A stretch of DNA of 64,000 bases from Streptomyces monashensis (GCF_001866665.1 NZ_MLYO01000012.1:186001-250000), one strand, 5' to 3'. Numbered from the stretch's first letter, positions 46,324-55,893 are shown. Notes: a model not told the origin generated them from the letters alone. Made by a program: numbers and translations.

Positions 46324-46344
46324 TTTGCAGATGAGCTCTGCGAG

Positions 46345-46416
46345 CTGGCCTACCTGGACTCGAACCAAGACTAACTGAACCAGAATCAGTCGTGCTGCCA
46401 ATTACACCATAGGCCA
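46345..46416 (-). tRNA. tRNA-Gln (CTG)
   Basis: 72-nt tRNA with acceptor TGGCCTA/TAGGCCA and anticodon CTG. First in transcription order. The ~90 bp upstream hold two small hairpins (AACCCC/GGGGTT and GGCC-GAAA-GGCC) and the 3' end of the HAD gene. Confidence 0.97.
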
Positions 46417-46506
46417 TTGGAACTCAACCCCCTGTGGGGTTCTCGTTCTCGTTCGCTCCTCGGGGTTCCGGCCTTTCGGCCCGCTCCCCTCGGCGCAGGA
46501 AGAACA

Positions 46507-47253
46507 TTACCCGAAGGTGGACGGGGCTCCAAAACGGGTATCCGCGCGGACGAGCGCGGGGAGTTCGGCGAGGGTCGTGATCCGGTGGACGGCGTCGTGC
46601 GGGACGGCCTCGCCGGCCGGCTGCCCAGCGGCCCCGCCGCGGTCGATCCACACCGACACCAGCCCTGCCTCGGCGGCGCCCCGTCCGTCGATCTCCGGGT
46701 GGTCGCCGACGTAGGCCACCTCGTGCGGGGGCAGCGCGAGGGCCTCGCAGGCCGCGCGGAAGGCCCCGGGCTCCGGCTTGGAGACGCCCAGCTCGGCGGC
46801 GCACAGGACGGCCTCGAAGCGGTCGCGGATGCCGAGGGCGCGCAGCTTGTGCTCCTGGACCGTGAGGCTGGAGTTGGACAGCACCGCGTGCCGGTGACTG
46901 GCCGCGAGGGCCTCCAGGACGGGCAGGACGTCCGGGAAGAGGCTCCAGGCGGCCTCGTAGTGCCGTATGTACCGCTGGAACCAGGCGTCGGCCTCGTCGT
47001 CGGTCAGGGCCTGCCTGCCGAGGAACACGCGCACGCGGTCGCGCCGCTGGTCCTGGAAGCCGCGCTCCCCGGCCGCGAACCGGGCCCACTGCTGGTCGGT
47101 GACCTCCCGCCACCGGGCCAGGGCCGCCTCGGCACCGCCGTAGCCGTCGAACAGCCCCTCGGCCACCAGGTGCTCCCGCATGCCCTGCCGGTCGGCGGTC
47201 GTGTAGTCGAAGAGGGTGTCGTCGACGTCCCAGACGACGGCTCTGATCGTCAT
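46507..47253 (-). CDS. HAD-superfamily hydrolase
   Basis: 248 residues. HAD motifs are complete: VVWDVDDTLFDYT (nucleophile Asp), LSNSSLTVQEHKL (motif II), GVSKPEPGAF (Lys, motif III) and YVGDHPEIDGRGAAEAG (motif IV). The helical cap between motifs I and II makes it subfamily IA, like phosphoglycolate phosphatases and 5'-nucleotidases; the substrate cannot be assigned. Downstream of gltX behind a strong hairpin; upstream of the tRNA cluster. Confidence 0.9.
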   Translation of the reverse strand: MTIRAVVWDVDDTLFDYTTADRQGMREHLVAEGLFDGYGGAEAALARWREVTDQQWARFAAGERGFQDQRRDRVRVFLGRQALTDDEADAWFQRYIRHYEAAWSLFPDVLPVLEALAASHRHAVLSNSSLTVQEHKLRALGIRDRFEAVLCAAELGVSKPEPGAFRAACEALALPPHEVAYVGDHPEIDGRGAAEAGLVSVWIDRGGAAGQPAGEAVPHDAVHRITTLAELPALVRADTRFGAPSTFG

Positions 47254-47282
47254 GATCCGAACCTACCGCGTGAGGAACGCGA

Positions 47283-47320
47283 CAGGGGCGGCATCCGGGA
47301 AGTTCCGGATGCCGCCCCTG
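47283..47320 (-). terminator. gltX terminator
   Basis: Perfect 16-bp stem CAGGGGCGGCATCCGG (47283-47298) / CCGGATGCCGCCCCTG (47305-47320), 6-nt loop, 21 bp past the gltX stop. Confidence 0.88.
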
Positions 47321-47340
47321 AGGTTCGGCGGTGCCGACGG

Positions 47341-48825
47341 TTACGCGGAGAGCCTGGCCAGCGCCGCGTCGATGCGGGCCAGGGTCTTCTCCTTGCCCAG
47401 GACTTCCAGGGACTCGAAGAGCGGCAGGCCGACGGTGCGGCCGGTGACGGCGACGCGGACCGGGGCCTGGGCCTTGCCGAGCTTGAGGCCGTGGACCTCG
47501 CCGGCGGCCAGGACGGCCTCCTTCAGGGACTCGGCCGACGTCCAGTCCGCCGACTCCAGCTTCTCGCGGGCCGTGTGCAGCAGGGCGTCGGAGCCCTCCT
47601 TCATCGCCTTGGTCCACGAGGCCTCGTCGGAGACCGGCTCGGCGAGGAACAGGAAGTCGACGTTGTCCGTGATCTCGGAGAGGACCTTGAGGCGGGTCTG
47701 GGCGTGCGGGGCGATCGCCGCCCACTTCGCCTCGTCGAAGTCCTCGGGCGCCCAGGGGGCGAACGGGGCCTTCAGCCACGGGGCGCAGCGGCTGGTGAAC
47801 TCCTTCACATCCAGCATGCGGATGTGGTCGGCGTTGATGGCCTCGCACTTCTTCAGGTCGAAGCGCGCCGGGTTGGGGTTCACGTCCGAGATGTCGAAGG
47901 CCGCGACCATCTCCTCGATCGTGAAGATGTCCTTGTCCGCGGAGAGCGACCAGCCCAGCAGGGACAGGTAGTTGAGCAGCCCCTCGGGCAGGAAGCCCCG
48001 GTCCCGGTAGAGGTTGAGGGACGACTCCGGGTCGCGCTTGGAGAGCTTCTTGTTGCCCTCGCCCATCACGTAGGGGAGGTGACCGAAGGCCGGGGTCCGC
48101 CGGGCGATGCCCAGCTCGGTCAGCGCCTTGTAGAGCGCGATCTGGCGCGGGGTGGAGGAGAGCAGGTCCTCGCCGCGCAGGACGTGGGTGATCTCCATCA
48201 GGGCGTCGTCGACCGGGTTCACCAGCGTGTACAGCGGGGCGCCGTTCGCGCGGACGATGCCGTAGTCCGGCACGTTCTCCGGCGTGAAGGTCAGCTCGCC
48301 GCGGACCAGGTCGGTGAAGGTGATCGTCTCGTCCGGCATCCGGAAGCGGACGATCGGGGCACGGCCCTGGGCCCGGTACTCCTCGACCTGCGCGGGGGTG
48401 AGGTCGCGGCAGTGACCGTCGTAGCCGGACGGCTTGCCGGCGGCGCGGGCGGCCTCGCGGCGGGTGTCCAGCTCCTCCTGGGAGCAGTAGCAGTGGTAGG
48501 CGTGACCGGCGTCCAGCAGCTTCTGCGCGACGTCCTTGTAGAGGTCCATGCGCTGCGACTGGCGGTACGGCGCGTGCGGGCCGCCGACCTCGGGGCCCTC
48601 GTCCCAGTCGAAGCCGAGCCAGCGCATCGCGTCGAGCAGCTGGTGGTACGACTCCTCGGAGTCGCGGGCGGCGTCGGTGTCCTCGATGCGGAAGACCAGC
48701 GTGCCCTGGTGGTGCCGGGCGAACGCCCAGTTGAACAGGGCGGTGCGGACCAGGCCCACGTGGGGGTTACCGGTGGGCGAGGGGCAGAAACGGACGCGAA
48801 CGGGGGAGCCGGGTGCGCTAGCCAC
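47341..48825 (-). CDS. gltX: Glutamate--tRNA ligase
   Basis: 494 residues from GTG at 48825. Class I synthetase motifs: [20 protein letters not shown] (HIGH region) and [13 protein letters not shown] (KMSKS region); [14 protein letters not shown] is GluRS-specific. Charges tRNA-Glu and, in organisms without GlnRS, mischarges tRNA-Gln for later amidation. It overlaps the upstream hydrolase gene by 8 bp. Three tRNA-Glu and two tRNA-Gln genes lie just downstream on the same strand. Confidence 0.96.
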   Translation of the reverse strand: MASAPGSPVRVRFCPSPTGNPHVGLVRTALFNWAFARHHQGTLVFRIEDTDAARDSEESYHQLLDAMRWLGFDWDEGPEVGGPHAPYRQSQRMDLYKDVAQKLLDAGHAYHCYCSQEELDTRREAARAAGKPSGYDGHCRDLTPAQVEEYRAQGRAPIVRFRMPDETITFTDLVRGELTFTPENVPDYGIVRANGAPLYTLVNPVDDALMEITHVLRGEDLLSSTPRQIALYKALTELGIARRTPAFGHLPYVMGEGNKKLSKRDPESSLNLYRDRGFLPEGLLNYLSLLGWSLSADKDIFTIEEMVAAFDISDVNPNPARFDLKKCEAINADHIRMLDVKEFTSRCAPWLKAPFAPWAPEDFDEAKWAAIAPHAQTRLKVLSEITDNVDFLFLAEPVSDEASWTKAMKEGSDALLHTAREKLESADWTSAESLKEAVLAAGEVHGLKLGKAQAPVRVAVTGRTVGLPLFESLEVLGKEKTLARIDAALARLSA

Positions 48826-49606
48826 GCTTGACAACCTTGTTGGTGAGTGTGCCGATGCCTTCGATGGTGACGGCGACCTCGTCGCCGACGTGCAGGGGGC
48901 CGACCCCCGCGGGGGTGCCGGTGAGGATGACGTCGCCGGGGAGCAGGGTCATGGCCTCGGAGATGTTGACGACCAGGTCCTCGATGGGGTGGGTCATCTC
49001 GCTCGTGCGGCCGAGCTGGCGCTGCTCGCCGTTGACCGTGCACTGGATGGTCAGGTCGCCCGCGCGCGCGAGGTCCAGGTCCGTCTCCACCCAGGGGCCG
49101 AGCGGGCAGGACGTGTCGAAGCCCTTGGCCCGGGCCCACTGCTTCTCGCGCTTTTGCACATCGCGGGCGGTGACGTCGTTCGCGCAGGTGTAGCCGAAGA
49201 TCACGTCCTTGACGCGCTCGCGCGGCACCTCGCGGCACATGCGGCCGATCACGACGGCCAGCTCGGCCTCGTGGTGCAGGTCCTCGGAGAAGGACGGGTA
49301 CTGGATGTCGTCGCCGGAGGCGATCATCGCGGTGCTCGGCTTGAAGAAGGCGAACGGCGCCTCGGGGACCTCGTTGCCCAGTTCCTTCGCGTGGGACGCG
49401 TAGTTGCGCCCGAAGGCCACGATCTTGTTGCCGATGACCGGGGGCAGGAGCCTGACCTTGCTCAGCGGGACCTTGACACCGCTGAGCTCGAAGTCGACGC
49501 CGTAGGGAATGCCCTTGATGATGTCCAGGACGAGCTCGTCCTGCTTGTCGCCCTCGACCACGCCGAAGGCGACGTTCCCGTCGATGGAGAACCTGGCGAT
49601 GCGCAC
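48818..49606 (-). CDS. Fumarylacetoacetate hydrolase-family protein
   Basis: 262 residues, GTG start. [55 protein letters not shown] (metal-binding Glu) and [14 protein letters not shown] are FAH/HpcE family motifs. Such enzymes cleave or decarboxylate 2-oxo acids (for example oxaloacetate or acylpyruvates). The exact substrate is unclear. Translationally coupled to gltX by an 8-bp overlap, an arrangement common in actinobacteria. Confidence 0.92.
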   Translation of the reverse strand: MRIARFSIDGNVAFGVVEGDKQDELVLDIIKGIPYGVDFELSGVKVPLSKVRLLPPVIGNKIVAFGRNYASHAKELGNEVPEAPFAFFKPSTAMIASGDDIQYPSFSEDLHHEAELAVVIGRMCREVPRERVKDVIFGYTCANDVTARDVQKREKQWARAKGFDTSCPLGPWVETDLDLARAGDLTIQCTVNGEQRQLGRTSEMTHPIEDLVVNISEAMTLLPGDVILTGTPAGVGPLHVGDEVAVTIEGIGTLTNKVVKRG

Positions 49607-49736
49607 GGGATCCTTGCGCCCCTCACAGTTGAGAACCGGCGTACTGACGCCCCAGGTTAACCGGTCGAGGGGTCGGATTCCTCCCGGAAATGCCCTCCGC
49701 CGAATTCCCCGGTGCCCGGAATTCAGCGGAACAGGT

Positions 49737-49756
49737 GAGCGGCCGCGCGGCCGCTC
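49737..49756 (-). terminator. Palindromic hairpin after the ANPRRT small gene
   Basis: Perfect 20-bp palindrome GAGCGGCCGC-GCGGCCGCTC, able to form an 8-bp stem with a GCGC loop. It lies 13 bp beyond the small gene's stop. A second inverted repeat with GAATTC arms (49702-49707, 49719-49724) follows. Confidence 0.65.
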
Positions 49757-49768
49757 CGCGCCCGTCGG

Positions 49769-49957
49769 CTACTCTGCGGCTGCCGCCTGGGCCGGGATGT
49801 CCACCAGGACGGTGCGCCGCGGGTTGGCCGTCTGGAGCGGAAGCTCGACGGAGTGCTCCGGCAGTTCGGCGGTCTGCAGTTCGCCGGCGTCCTGGAGATG
49901 CGCCAGGGTCGTGCGCCGCGGGTTGGCGATCTTGTGGAACATCATCGTCGTCTTCAC
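49769..49957 (-). CDS. Small protein with duplicated ANPRRT motif
   Basis: 62 residues from GTG at 49957 (AGGA ~8 bp upstream); ATG at 49945 would give 58. The hexapeptide ANPRRT occurs at 11-16 and 44-49, 33 residues apart, each followed by hydrophobic residues (TLAHL, VLVDI). The repeats are also identical in DNA over 17 bp (49812-49828 and 49911-49927). Between them lies an acidic segment (LQTAELPEHSVELPLQ). No signal peptide, cysteine or membrane helix. I do not recognise the family. It is divergent from the first conservon. Coding is supported by the amino-acid repeat, the hairpin after it and codon use. Confidence 0.62.
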   Translation of the reverse strand: MKTTMMFHKIANPRRTTLAHLQDAGELQTAELPEHSVELPLQTANPRRTVLVDIPAQAAAAE

Positions 49958-50527
49958 CGTTGTCGTCCTGTGCCCTCTGGTCGAGTGGGTTTGCAGAGTC
50001 GTCACTCCTGTAAAGCGTCAGGCTAAACATCCAATTCCCCGCCGACGGCGCCAACTGCCCCTGTGATACATGTGAGTTTCCTCACGACCTCGCGGACAAA
50101 CCGGTCAAATCACTTCACCAATCCGCCCCAGCGAAACGGACATTGACCCCCTGAAGCGCTCATTCCGCTCCTGATCATGGCGACTGGGACACCTGACACC
50201 GTCCGACAACTCGCCGGATTGCGCCCGTTATGCACGGGATAAGCTTCCACTGCTGGTGACATGACACTCACAGCCCGTCACCGAGGTCACGGCTCGGTCC
50301 ACGGCCCTTGTTGGAGATCCGGCACTGTGCTGGAATTCCACGGACCGCCGCAGGATCGAGCCGGCGCACAGGCGGCGCGACGCAGCGCCGAGTGGCGGCG
50401 AGACAGGGGGAACCAGCGCCGGTCACTCAAGACCATCGGGGGACGTTTTCAGGGCGCTCCCCACAACGCCGACACCGTGTCCCTCCGCGCGAGCGGGGGG
50501 GTGCCTGGTCCAGAGGTTGCGACGCTA
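49958..50527. other. Long spacer upstream of the first conservon
   Basis: 570 bp with no gene I can support, and lower GC in 50030-50260 than the flanks. It has the hairpin CCCGT-TATGC-ACGGG (50223-50237) beside a possible -10 TAAGCT (50240-50245). The last ~270 bp could be read as an N-terminal extension of CvnA, but that reading resembles no CvnA and lacks hydrophobic or structured sequence. Probably promoter plus long 5' leader of cvn1. Confidence 0.5.
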
Positions 50528-53500
50528 GTGCAGGGACGTTTCAAGAGGGATGGCAGCGCTTCGGCGGAGCCGGAGCCGCACGACGGGACTGCTCCCATGA
50601 AGGGCGGCTCCTCCCCCCAGCACGCCCAGAACCAGGGCCCGGCCCCGTCCGGTGACGGCGGTGAACGCGGCGGGCGGCCCGTCGGCCCGTCGGGTCCGAC
50701 CTCCTCGACCGCTTCCGCCTCCCCCGGCGGTTCCGCGGCCACCACTCCGACCGTGAAGCCCGTCAAGGGCAGCACCGGCCCCGGTTCGCGCATGGCCCTG
50801 CGCAACTGGCGCATCTCCACGCGTCTGGTCTCGCTGCTCGCCCTCCCCGTGGTCGCGGCGACCTCGCTGGGCGCGCTGCGCATCGACCAGAACATCAACG
50901 ACATCCAGCAGCTCGACAACATGAAGCTGCTGACGGACATGACCAAGCAGGCCACGGAGCTGGCCGCCGCGCTCCAGGAGGAGCGCGACCAGTCGGCCGG
51001 TCCGCTGTCGCACGGTCTGAAGGCCACGGACTACACGGTCAAGGGCTACCAGGAGAAGACCGACCGGGCCCGCGAGAACTTCCTCGACGCCTCCGAGCAG
51101 ATCGACGCGGCGAGCAAGGACGGCCAGCTCCAGGGCGTGCGTGACGCCCTCGTCGGCCTCGCCAACCAGCTGGACGACCTGGCCAAGATCCGCCGGTCCG
51201 CCTACCAGTCGCCGGGCAACTCGACCCAGACCGTCGAGTCGTACCACCGGCTGATCACCCAGCTGATCAACCTGTCCCAGGACATGGCCGAGGCCTCCAG
51301 CAACCCGGAGATGATCTCCCGCACCCGCGCCCTGGCGGCCTTCTCCACCGCCAAGGAGTACGCCTCCGAGCAGCGCGCGGCCATCGCCGCCGCACTGCCC
51401 TCGACCACCTCGTCCAAGGGCGACCTCTCCGAGAACGACCGCCTCTACGGCCAGTCGGCGTACGAGAGCGAGAACTCCGAGCTGGCGATCTTCCGCAAGA
51501 TCTACGCGAGCCAGGGGAACGCGGAGGAGCTCCTCGGTCCGATCGACGGGGGCAACCCGACGATCGAGGCGGCCGACACCTACGCCAAGCGCTCCTTCGA
51601 GTCCGCCAGCGGTATGCAGCAGCTGCCGGCGCGGTCGTACCGCGACTGGGTGGACGACAGCTCGACCAAGATCGAGCAGATGAAGAAGATCGAGCACACG
51701 CTGCTCGAGGAGATGGAGCAGAAGGCCCGCGAGCTGAAGAGCGCCACCCAGCAGGACGCCATCATCTCCGGTGCGCTGATCCTGCTCGTGCTCGGCGTCT
51801 CGCTGGTCGGCGCGTTCGTCGTGGCCCGCTCCATGATCCGCTCGCTGCGCCGGCTCCAGGAGACCGCTACCAAGGTCGCCCAGGACCGTCTGCCCGAGCT
51901 CGTCAAGCAGCTCTCGGAGTCCGACCCGCAGGACGTCGACACCTCCGTCGAGTCCGTCGGTGTGCACTCCAAGGACGAGATCGGCCAGGTGGCCGCGGCC
52001 TTCGACGACGTGCACCGCGAGGCGGTCCGCCTCGCCGCCGAGCAGGCCCTGCTCCGGGGCAACGTCAACGCGATGTTCACCAACCTCTCGCGCCGCTCCC
52101 AGGGCCTCATCCAGCGTCAGCTCTCGCTCATCTCCGAGCTGGAGTCCCGCGAGGCCGACCCGGACCAGCTGTCCTCGCTGTTCAAGCTCGACCACCTCGC
52201 GACCCGTATGCGCCGTAACGGCGAGAACCTCCTGGTCCTCGCGGGTGAGGAGCCCGGGCGTCGCTGGACCCGCCCGGTCCCGCTGGTCGACGTGCTCCGT
52301 GCCGCCGCGTCCGAGGTGGAGCAGTACGAGCGCATCGAGCTGGCGTCCGTGCCGACGACCGAGGTCGCGGGCCGCGTCGTCAACGACCTCGTGCACCTGC
52401 TCGCCGAGCTGCTGGAGAACGCGACCTCGTTCTCCTCGCCGCAGACCAAGGTCAAGGTCACCGGTCACGCGCTGCCCGACGGCCGCGTACTGATCGAGAT
52501 CCACGACACCGGTATCGGCCTGTCCCCCGAGGACCTCGCGGCGATCAACGAGCGGCTCGCCTCGCCGCCCACCGTGGACGTCTCCGTCTCCCGCCGCATG
52601 GGCCTGTTCGTGGTCGGCCGGCTCTCGCAGCGGCACGGCATCCGCATACAGCTGCGCCCGTCCGACTCCGGTGGTACGACCGCGCTGGTCATGCTGCCCG
52701 TGGACGTGGCCCAGGGCGGCAAGAAGCCCGCTCCGGGCAAGCCGGGCGCGCCCGGTGGCTCCGGCGGTCCCGCCGCCGCGCAGGCCGCCGCGGGTGCGGC
52801 CGCGGCCCGGCGGCAGGCCGCGGGCGGCGGCGCCCTCGGCGGCGCCCCGGCCGGTGGCGGTCTGCTCGGTTCCGGTCCCGCGCCGCGCGGTCAGGTCGGC
52901 GCCGGCCAGGGTCCCCGGGCCGCGCTGCCCGGCGGAGGCCAGGGCGGCCGTCCCGGCGGGCGCGGCCCGCAGGGCGGTGCCGGTGCGTTCGGCGGCCCCG
53001 GCGGTCCGCAGCAGGGCCGGCCGGTCCCCACCGGCTCCGCCTCGGGCGGCTTCGGCGCTCAGGCGCCGGGCGCCCCGCAGAACCTCCAGGCCGCGAACCC
53101 GGGCGGGCCGCAGCAGGACGCCTTCGGCGGCCGTGGCCCGCAGCGCCCCGCCGACCAGGGCCGTCAGCCCCAGCTGCCGCCGCGCGGCGGGCCGCGGGCA
53201 GAGCTGCCCGGCGCCGAGCCGCAGCAGCCGCGCACGCCGAGCTGGAGCGACTCCGGTGCCCCGCTGTCGCGTGCCTCGCTGGACGCCCCGCGCGGCCACG
53301 ACGAGCAGGACCCGGCGCACACCGCGCGCATGCCGCGCGTCGACGACCGCCAGGGTCCGGGCGCGACCGCGGAGATACCCGCGATACCCGCGTTCGACGA
53401 CCACGGTCCGTCCGCCACCGGCGAGTTCCCGCGCCCCGAGCTGAACGGCTTCGACGGCTCCCGGAGCACGGGCCGGTTCCCCCGGCCCGACGCCCCCCAG

Positions 53501-54403
53501 CAGACCGGCCGGTACGCACGCCCGGACGACCCGCAGCAGACCGGCCAGTTCGCCCGGCCCGAGGCCCCGCAGCTGCCGGGCCGGTTCGACGCTCCCGCCG
53601 ACTCCGGTGCTCCCGCCGGCCAGTCGGACGCCGGGCAGTTCGTCCGCTCCGACGTCTTCGGCAGCCCGGCGCCCGCGCGGCCGGAGGACAGCGGCCGGCG
53701 CGACAGCGGCCGGTTCGCGGCACCGCAGGCCTACGACGGCGGCTTCGACGGCAGCTCCACCGGACAGCACGCGCTGCCCGGACAGCAGCAGAACCCGGCG
53801 CACACCGGCCAGTTCGAGCGCCCGCAGCCGCCCGTCCGGAACGACTTCGGCACCCCGCGCCCGCAGGCCCCGCAGCCGCAGCAGCACCCGGCGCGTCCGG
53901 TGCAGCGCGAGCCGGAGGCACTGCCGCCGGCCAGCGGTCCCCTGGACGGCCGTACGCCGCTGTACGACACGCTGGAGACCAACTGGTTCCACGGCGGTCC
54001 GCAGGACGGCGCGGCCGCGCCGCAGCAGCCGCAGGCGCCCGCCCCGGCTCCGCAGCGCGACGCGAACGCGGGCGGCACCAACGGCGCGGGCGGCAACGGC
54101 TCGGCCACCGGCTCCTGGCGCACCTCGCCGAACGACGACCTCGTCCGGCAGGCCGAGCGCGTGCGGCAGCCCGCCGCGGGCGGCATCACCACCTCCGGCC
54201 TGCCGCGCCGGGTACCCCGGGCGAACCTCGTCCCGGGCACGGCTCAGCAGCAACAGCACCAGGCCGGTCCGCAGATCTCGCGTGCGCCCGACGACGTACG
54301 CGGACGGCTGACCAATCTCCGTCGGGGTATCGCTCAGGGCCGTCAGGCCGGCAGCGGCCAGACCGGCAGCTACCCGAGCCCCACTCACCAGCAGGAGCGT
54401 TAG
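50528..54403 (+). CDS. cvnA1: CvnA1, conservon membrane histidine kinase-like protein
   Basis: 1291 residues from GTG at 50528, preceded by AGAGGTTG at the same distance as in cvnA2. After a ~90-residue polar N-terminus comes a transmembrane helix (TRLVSLLALPVVAATSLGAL), a ~300-residue extracytoplasmic nitrate-sensing-like helical domain, a second helix (AIISGALILLVLGVSLVGAF) and a HAMP. The GHKL ATPase has an N-box DLVHLLAELLENATSFSS, IHDTGIGLSPEDL and RRMGLFVVGRLSQRHGI. The ~550-residue tail is disordered, rich in Gly/Pro/Gln, with repeats such as TGRFPRPD and TGRYARPD. No canonical phospho-accepting His is evident. Presumed sensor of the CvnABCD G-protein complex. Confidence 0.93.
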   Translation: MQGRFKRDGSASAEPEPHDGTAPMKGGSSPQHAQNQGPAPSGDGGERGGRPVGPSGPTSSTASASPGGSAATTPTVKPVKGSTGPGSRMALRNWRISTRLVSLLALPVVAATSLGALRIDQNINDIQQLDNMKLLTDMTKQATELAAALQEERDQSAGPLSHGLKATDYTVKGYQEKTDRARENFLDASEQIDAASKDGQLQGVRDALVGLANQLDDLAKIRRSAYQSPGNSTQTVESYHRLITQLINLSQDMAEASSNPEMISRTRALAAFSTAKEYASEQRAAIAAALPSTTSSKGDLSENDRLYGQSAYESENSELAIFRKIYASQGNAEELLGPIDGGNPTIEAADTYAKRSFESASGMQQLPARSYRDWVDDSSTKIEQMKKIEHTLLEEMEQKARELKSATQQDAIISGALILLVLGVSLVGAFVVARSMIRSLRRLQETATKVAQDRLPELVKQLSESDPQDVDTSVESVGVHSKDEIGQVAAAFDDVHREAVRLAAEQALLRGNVNAMFTNLSRRSQGLIQRQLSLISELESREADPDQLSSLFKLDHLATRMRRNGENLLVLAGEEPGRRWTRPVPLVDVLRAAASEVEQYERIELASVPTTEVAGRVVNDLVHLLAELLENATSFSSPQTKVKVTGHALPDGRVLIEIHDTGIGLSPEDLAAINERLASPPTVDVSVSRRMGLFVVGRLSQRHGIRIQLRPSDSGGTTALVMLPVDVAQGGKKPAPGKPGAPGGSGGPAAAQAAAGAAAARRQAAGGGALGGAPAGGGLLGSGPAPRGQVGAGQGPRAALPGGGQGGRPGGRGPQGGAGAFGGPGGPQQGRPVPTGSASGGFGAQAPGAPQNLQAANPGGPQQDAFGGRGPQRPADQGRQPQLPPRGGPRAELPGAEPQQPRTPSWSDSGAPLSRASLDAPRGHDEQDPAHTARMPRVDDRQGPGATAEIPAIPAFDDHGPSATGEFPRPELNGFDGSRSTGRFPRPDAPQQTGRYARPDDPQQTGQFARPEAPQLPGRFDAPADSGAPAGQSDAGQFVRSDVFGSPAPARPEDSGRRDSGRFAAPQAYDGGFDGSSTGQHALPGQQQNPAHTGQFERPQPPVRNDFGTPRPQAPQPQQHPARPVQREPEALPPASGPLDGRTPLYDTLETNWFHGGPQDGAAAPQQPQAPAPAPQRDANAGGTNGAGGNGSATGSWRTSPNDDLVRQAERVRQPAAGGITTSGLPRRVPRANLVPGTAQQQQHQAGPQISRAPDDVRGRLTNLRRGIAQGRQAGSGQTGSYPSPTHQQER

Positions 54404-54826
54404 TTGAGTCCGATGAGCCAGGCGGCACAGAACCTGAACTGGTTGATCACCAACTTCGTGGACAACACCCCTGGGGTGTCGCACACGGTGGTGGTGTCCG
54501 CCGACGGCCTTCTGCTGGCGATGTCCGAAGGCTTCCCGCGGGACCGCGCCGACCAGCTCGCGGCCGTCGCCTCGGGTCTCACCTCGCTGACCGCCGGGGC
54601 ATCCCGGATCTTCGAGGGCGGCGACGTGGCACAGACGGTCGTCGAGATGGAGCGGGGGTTCCTCTTCCTGATGTCCGTCTCGGACGGGTCGTCCCTCGCG
54701 GTCCTGGCCCACCCGGAATGCGACATCGGTCTCGTCGGCTACGAGATGGCACTGCTCGTCGACCGCGCAGGGGCGGTACTCACCCCGGATCTGCGCGCCG
54801 AACTCCAAGGCAGTCTGCTCCACTGA
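54404..54826 (+). CDS. cvnB1: CvnB1, roadblock/LC7 protein
   Basis: 140 residues. The TTG at 54404 starts directly after the cvnA1 stop, 6 bp from GGAG; ATG 54413 is too far from it, and the equivalent cvnB2 start is a GTG at the same place. MSQAAQNLNWLITNFVDNTP, the VVSADGLLLAMSEGFPRDRA core and GASRIFEGGDVAQTVVEMER are roadblock features. In related systems such as MglB, roadblock dimers act as GTPase-activating or platform proteins, here for CvnD1. Confidence 0.94.
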   Translation: MSPMSQAAQNLNWLITNFVDNTPGVSHTVVVSADGLLLAMSEGFPRDRADQLAAVASGLTSLTAGASRIFEGGDVAQTVVEMERGFLFLMSVSDGSSLAVLAHPECDIGLVGYEMALLVDRAGAVLTPDLRAELQGSLLH

Positions 54827-54938
54827 CCGCCCCCGGCACCACCCACCTCACCAAACCACCGTCCGGCCGACACAATCCCCCCACCGGCCCCCGTCAGACG
54901 GCACGACTGACCGACTTGCTGTCCCGCCCGGAGGATTC

Positions 54939-55337
54939 ATGACCCCGCCCACCGCCCATCACGATCCGTACGCGGAACCGTACGGGGACGAGGGCGACCA
55001 GCCGCTGGTCCGTCCGTACGCGATGACCGGCGGCCGGACGCGGCCGCGCTACCAGCTCGCCATCGAGGCGCTGATCAGCACGACGGCCGACCCGGCAGCG
55101 CTCATGGGGCTGCTCCCGGAGCACCAGCGCATCTGCCACCTGTGCCGTGAGGTCAAGTCGGTCGCGGAGGTCTCCGCGCTGCTGGCCATGCCGCTCGGGG
55201 TGGCCCGGATCCTGGTGGCCGACCTCGCCGAGGCCGGCCTGGTCGCCATCCACCAGCCCGGTGGCGACGAGAACAACGGTGGCGCTCCGGACGTGACGCT
55301 GCTCGAAAGGGTGCTCAGTGGACTTCGCAAGCTCTGA
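54939..55337 (+). CDS. cvnC1: CvnC1, DUF742 protein
   Basis: 132 residues, ATG with GGAGG 6 bp upstream. LVRPYAMTGGRTRPRYQLAI, the winged-helix-like ALLAMPLGVARILVADLAEA and VAIHQPGG are DUF742 signatures. Two cysteines are in RICHLCREVKS. It overlaps cvnD1 by 20 bp. Member of the conservon complex; the molecular role is unknown, though the fold suggests a helix-turn-helix used for protein or DNA contact. Its N-terminus is 57 residues shorter than CvnC2's. Confidence 0.93.
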   Translation: MTPPTAHHDPYAEPYGDEGDQPLVRPYAMTGGRTRPRYQLAIEALISTTADPAALMGLLPEHQRICHLCREVKSVAEVSALLAMPLGVARILVADLAEAGLVAIHQPGGDENNGGAPDVTLLERVLSGLRKL

Positions 55338-55893
55338 CGCGGGCCGGGCCACCACCTCCGCCAAGATCGTGGTGGCGGGCGGCTTCGGCGTGGGCAAGAC
55401 CACGTTCGTCGGCGCCGTCTCGGAGATCAACCCGCTGCGCACCGAGGCCGTCATGACGTCCGCTTCGGCCGGCATCGACGACCTCACCCACACCGGGGAC
55501 AAGACGACGACCACCGTCGCCATGGACTTCGGCCGTATCACCCTCGACCAGGACCTGATCCTGTACCTCTTCGGTACGCCGGGCCAGGACCGCTTCTGGT
55601 TCATGTGGGACGACCTGGTGCGCGGTGCGATCGGCGCGGTGGTGCTCGTGGACACCCGGCGCCTCGCCGACTGCTTCCCGGCCGTCGACTACTTCGAGAA
55701 CAGCGGGCTGCCGTTCGTCATCGCCCTCAACGGCTTCGACGGCCAGCAGCCCTACACGCCCGACGAGGTGCGCGAGGCGCTCCAGATCGGACCGGACGCC
55801 CCGATCATCACGACCGACGCCCGCCACCGCGCGGACGCCAAGAGCGCGTTGATCACGCTGGTCGAGCACGCGCTGATGGCCCGCCTTCGGTAG
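55318..55893 (+). CDS. cvnD1: CvnD1, Ras-like GTPase
   Basis: 191 residues, GTG start inside the cvnC1 3' end. G1 GGFGVGKTTFVGAVSEI, G3-like FGTPGQDRFWFMWDDLVRGA (DxxG replaced by GTPGQ, as in MglA/Arf-like bacterial GTPases) and G4-like VIALNGFDG (N-G-F-D in place of N-K-x-D). It should switch with GTP under CvnB control and signal from the membrane kinase. Nearly identical to CvnD2 after the first ~12 residues. Confidence 0.95.
   Translation: MDFASSDAGRATTSAKIVVAGGFGVGKTTFVGAVSEINPLRTEAVMTSASAGIDDLTHTGDKTTTTVAMDFGRITLDQDLILYLFGTPGQDRFWFMWDDLVRGAIGAVVLVDTRRLADCFPAVDYFENSGLPFVIALNGFDGQQPYTPDEVREALQIGPDAPIITTDARHRADAKSALITLVEHALMARLR

Noticed and set aside
45955..46420. Long direct repeats suggesting a mobile element or attachment site
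   Set aside because: The repeated blocks are complete tRNA genes; no integrase, terminal inverted repeats or truncated tRNA copy is present.
47848..47900. Alternative long frame running from gltX through the HAD gene
   Set aside because: Arg/Gly-rich shadow frame; HAD and GluRS motifs lie in other frames.
50261..50527. N-terminal extension of CvnA1 by 89 residues
   Set aside because: The extension is Arg/Gly-rich without structure, and the downstream GTG shares its ribosome-site arrangement exactly with cvnA2.
50525..54823. 1432-residue open frame antisense to cvnA1 and cvnB1
   Set aside because: Low-complexity Arg/Leu/Val shadow crossing two real genes and a stop-start junction; no family features.
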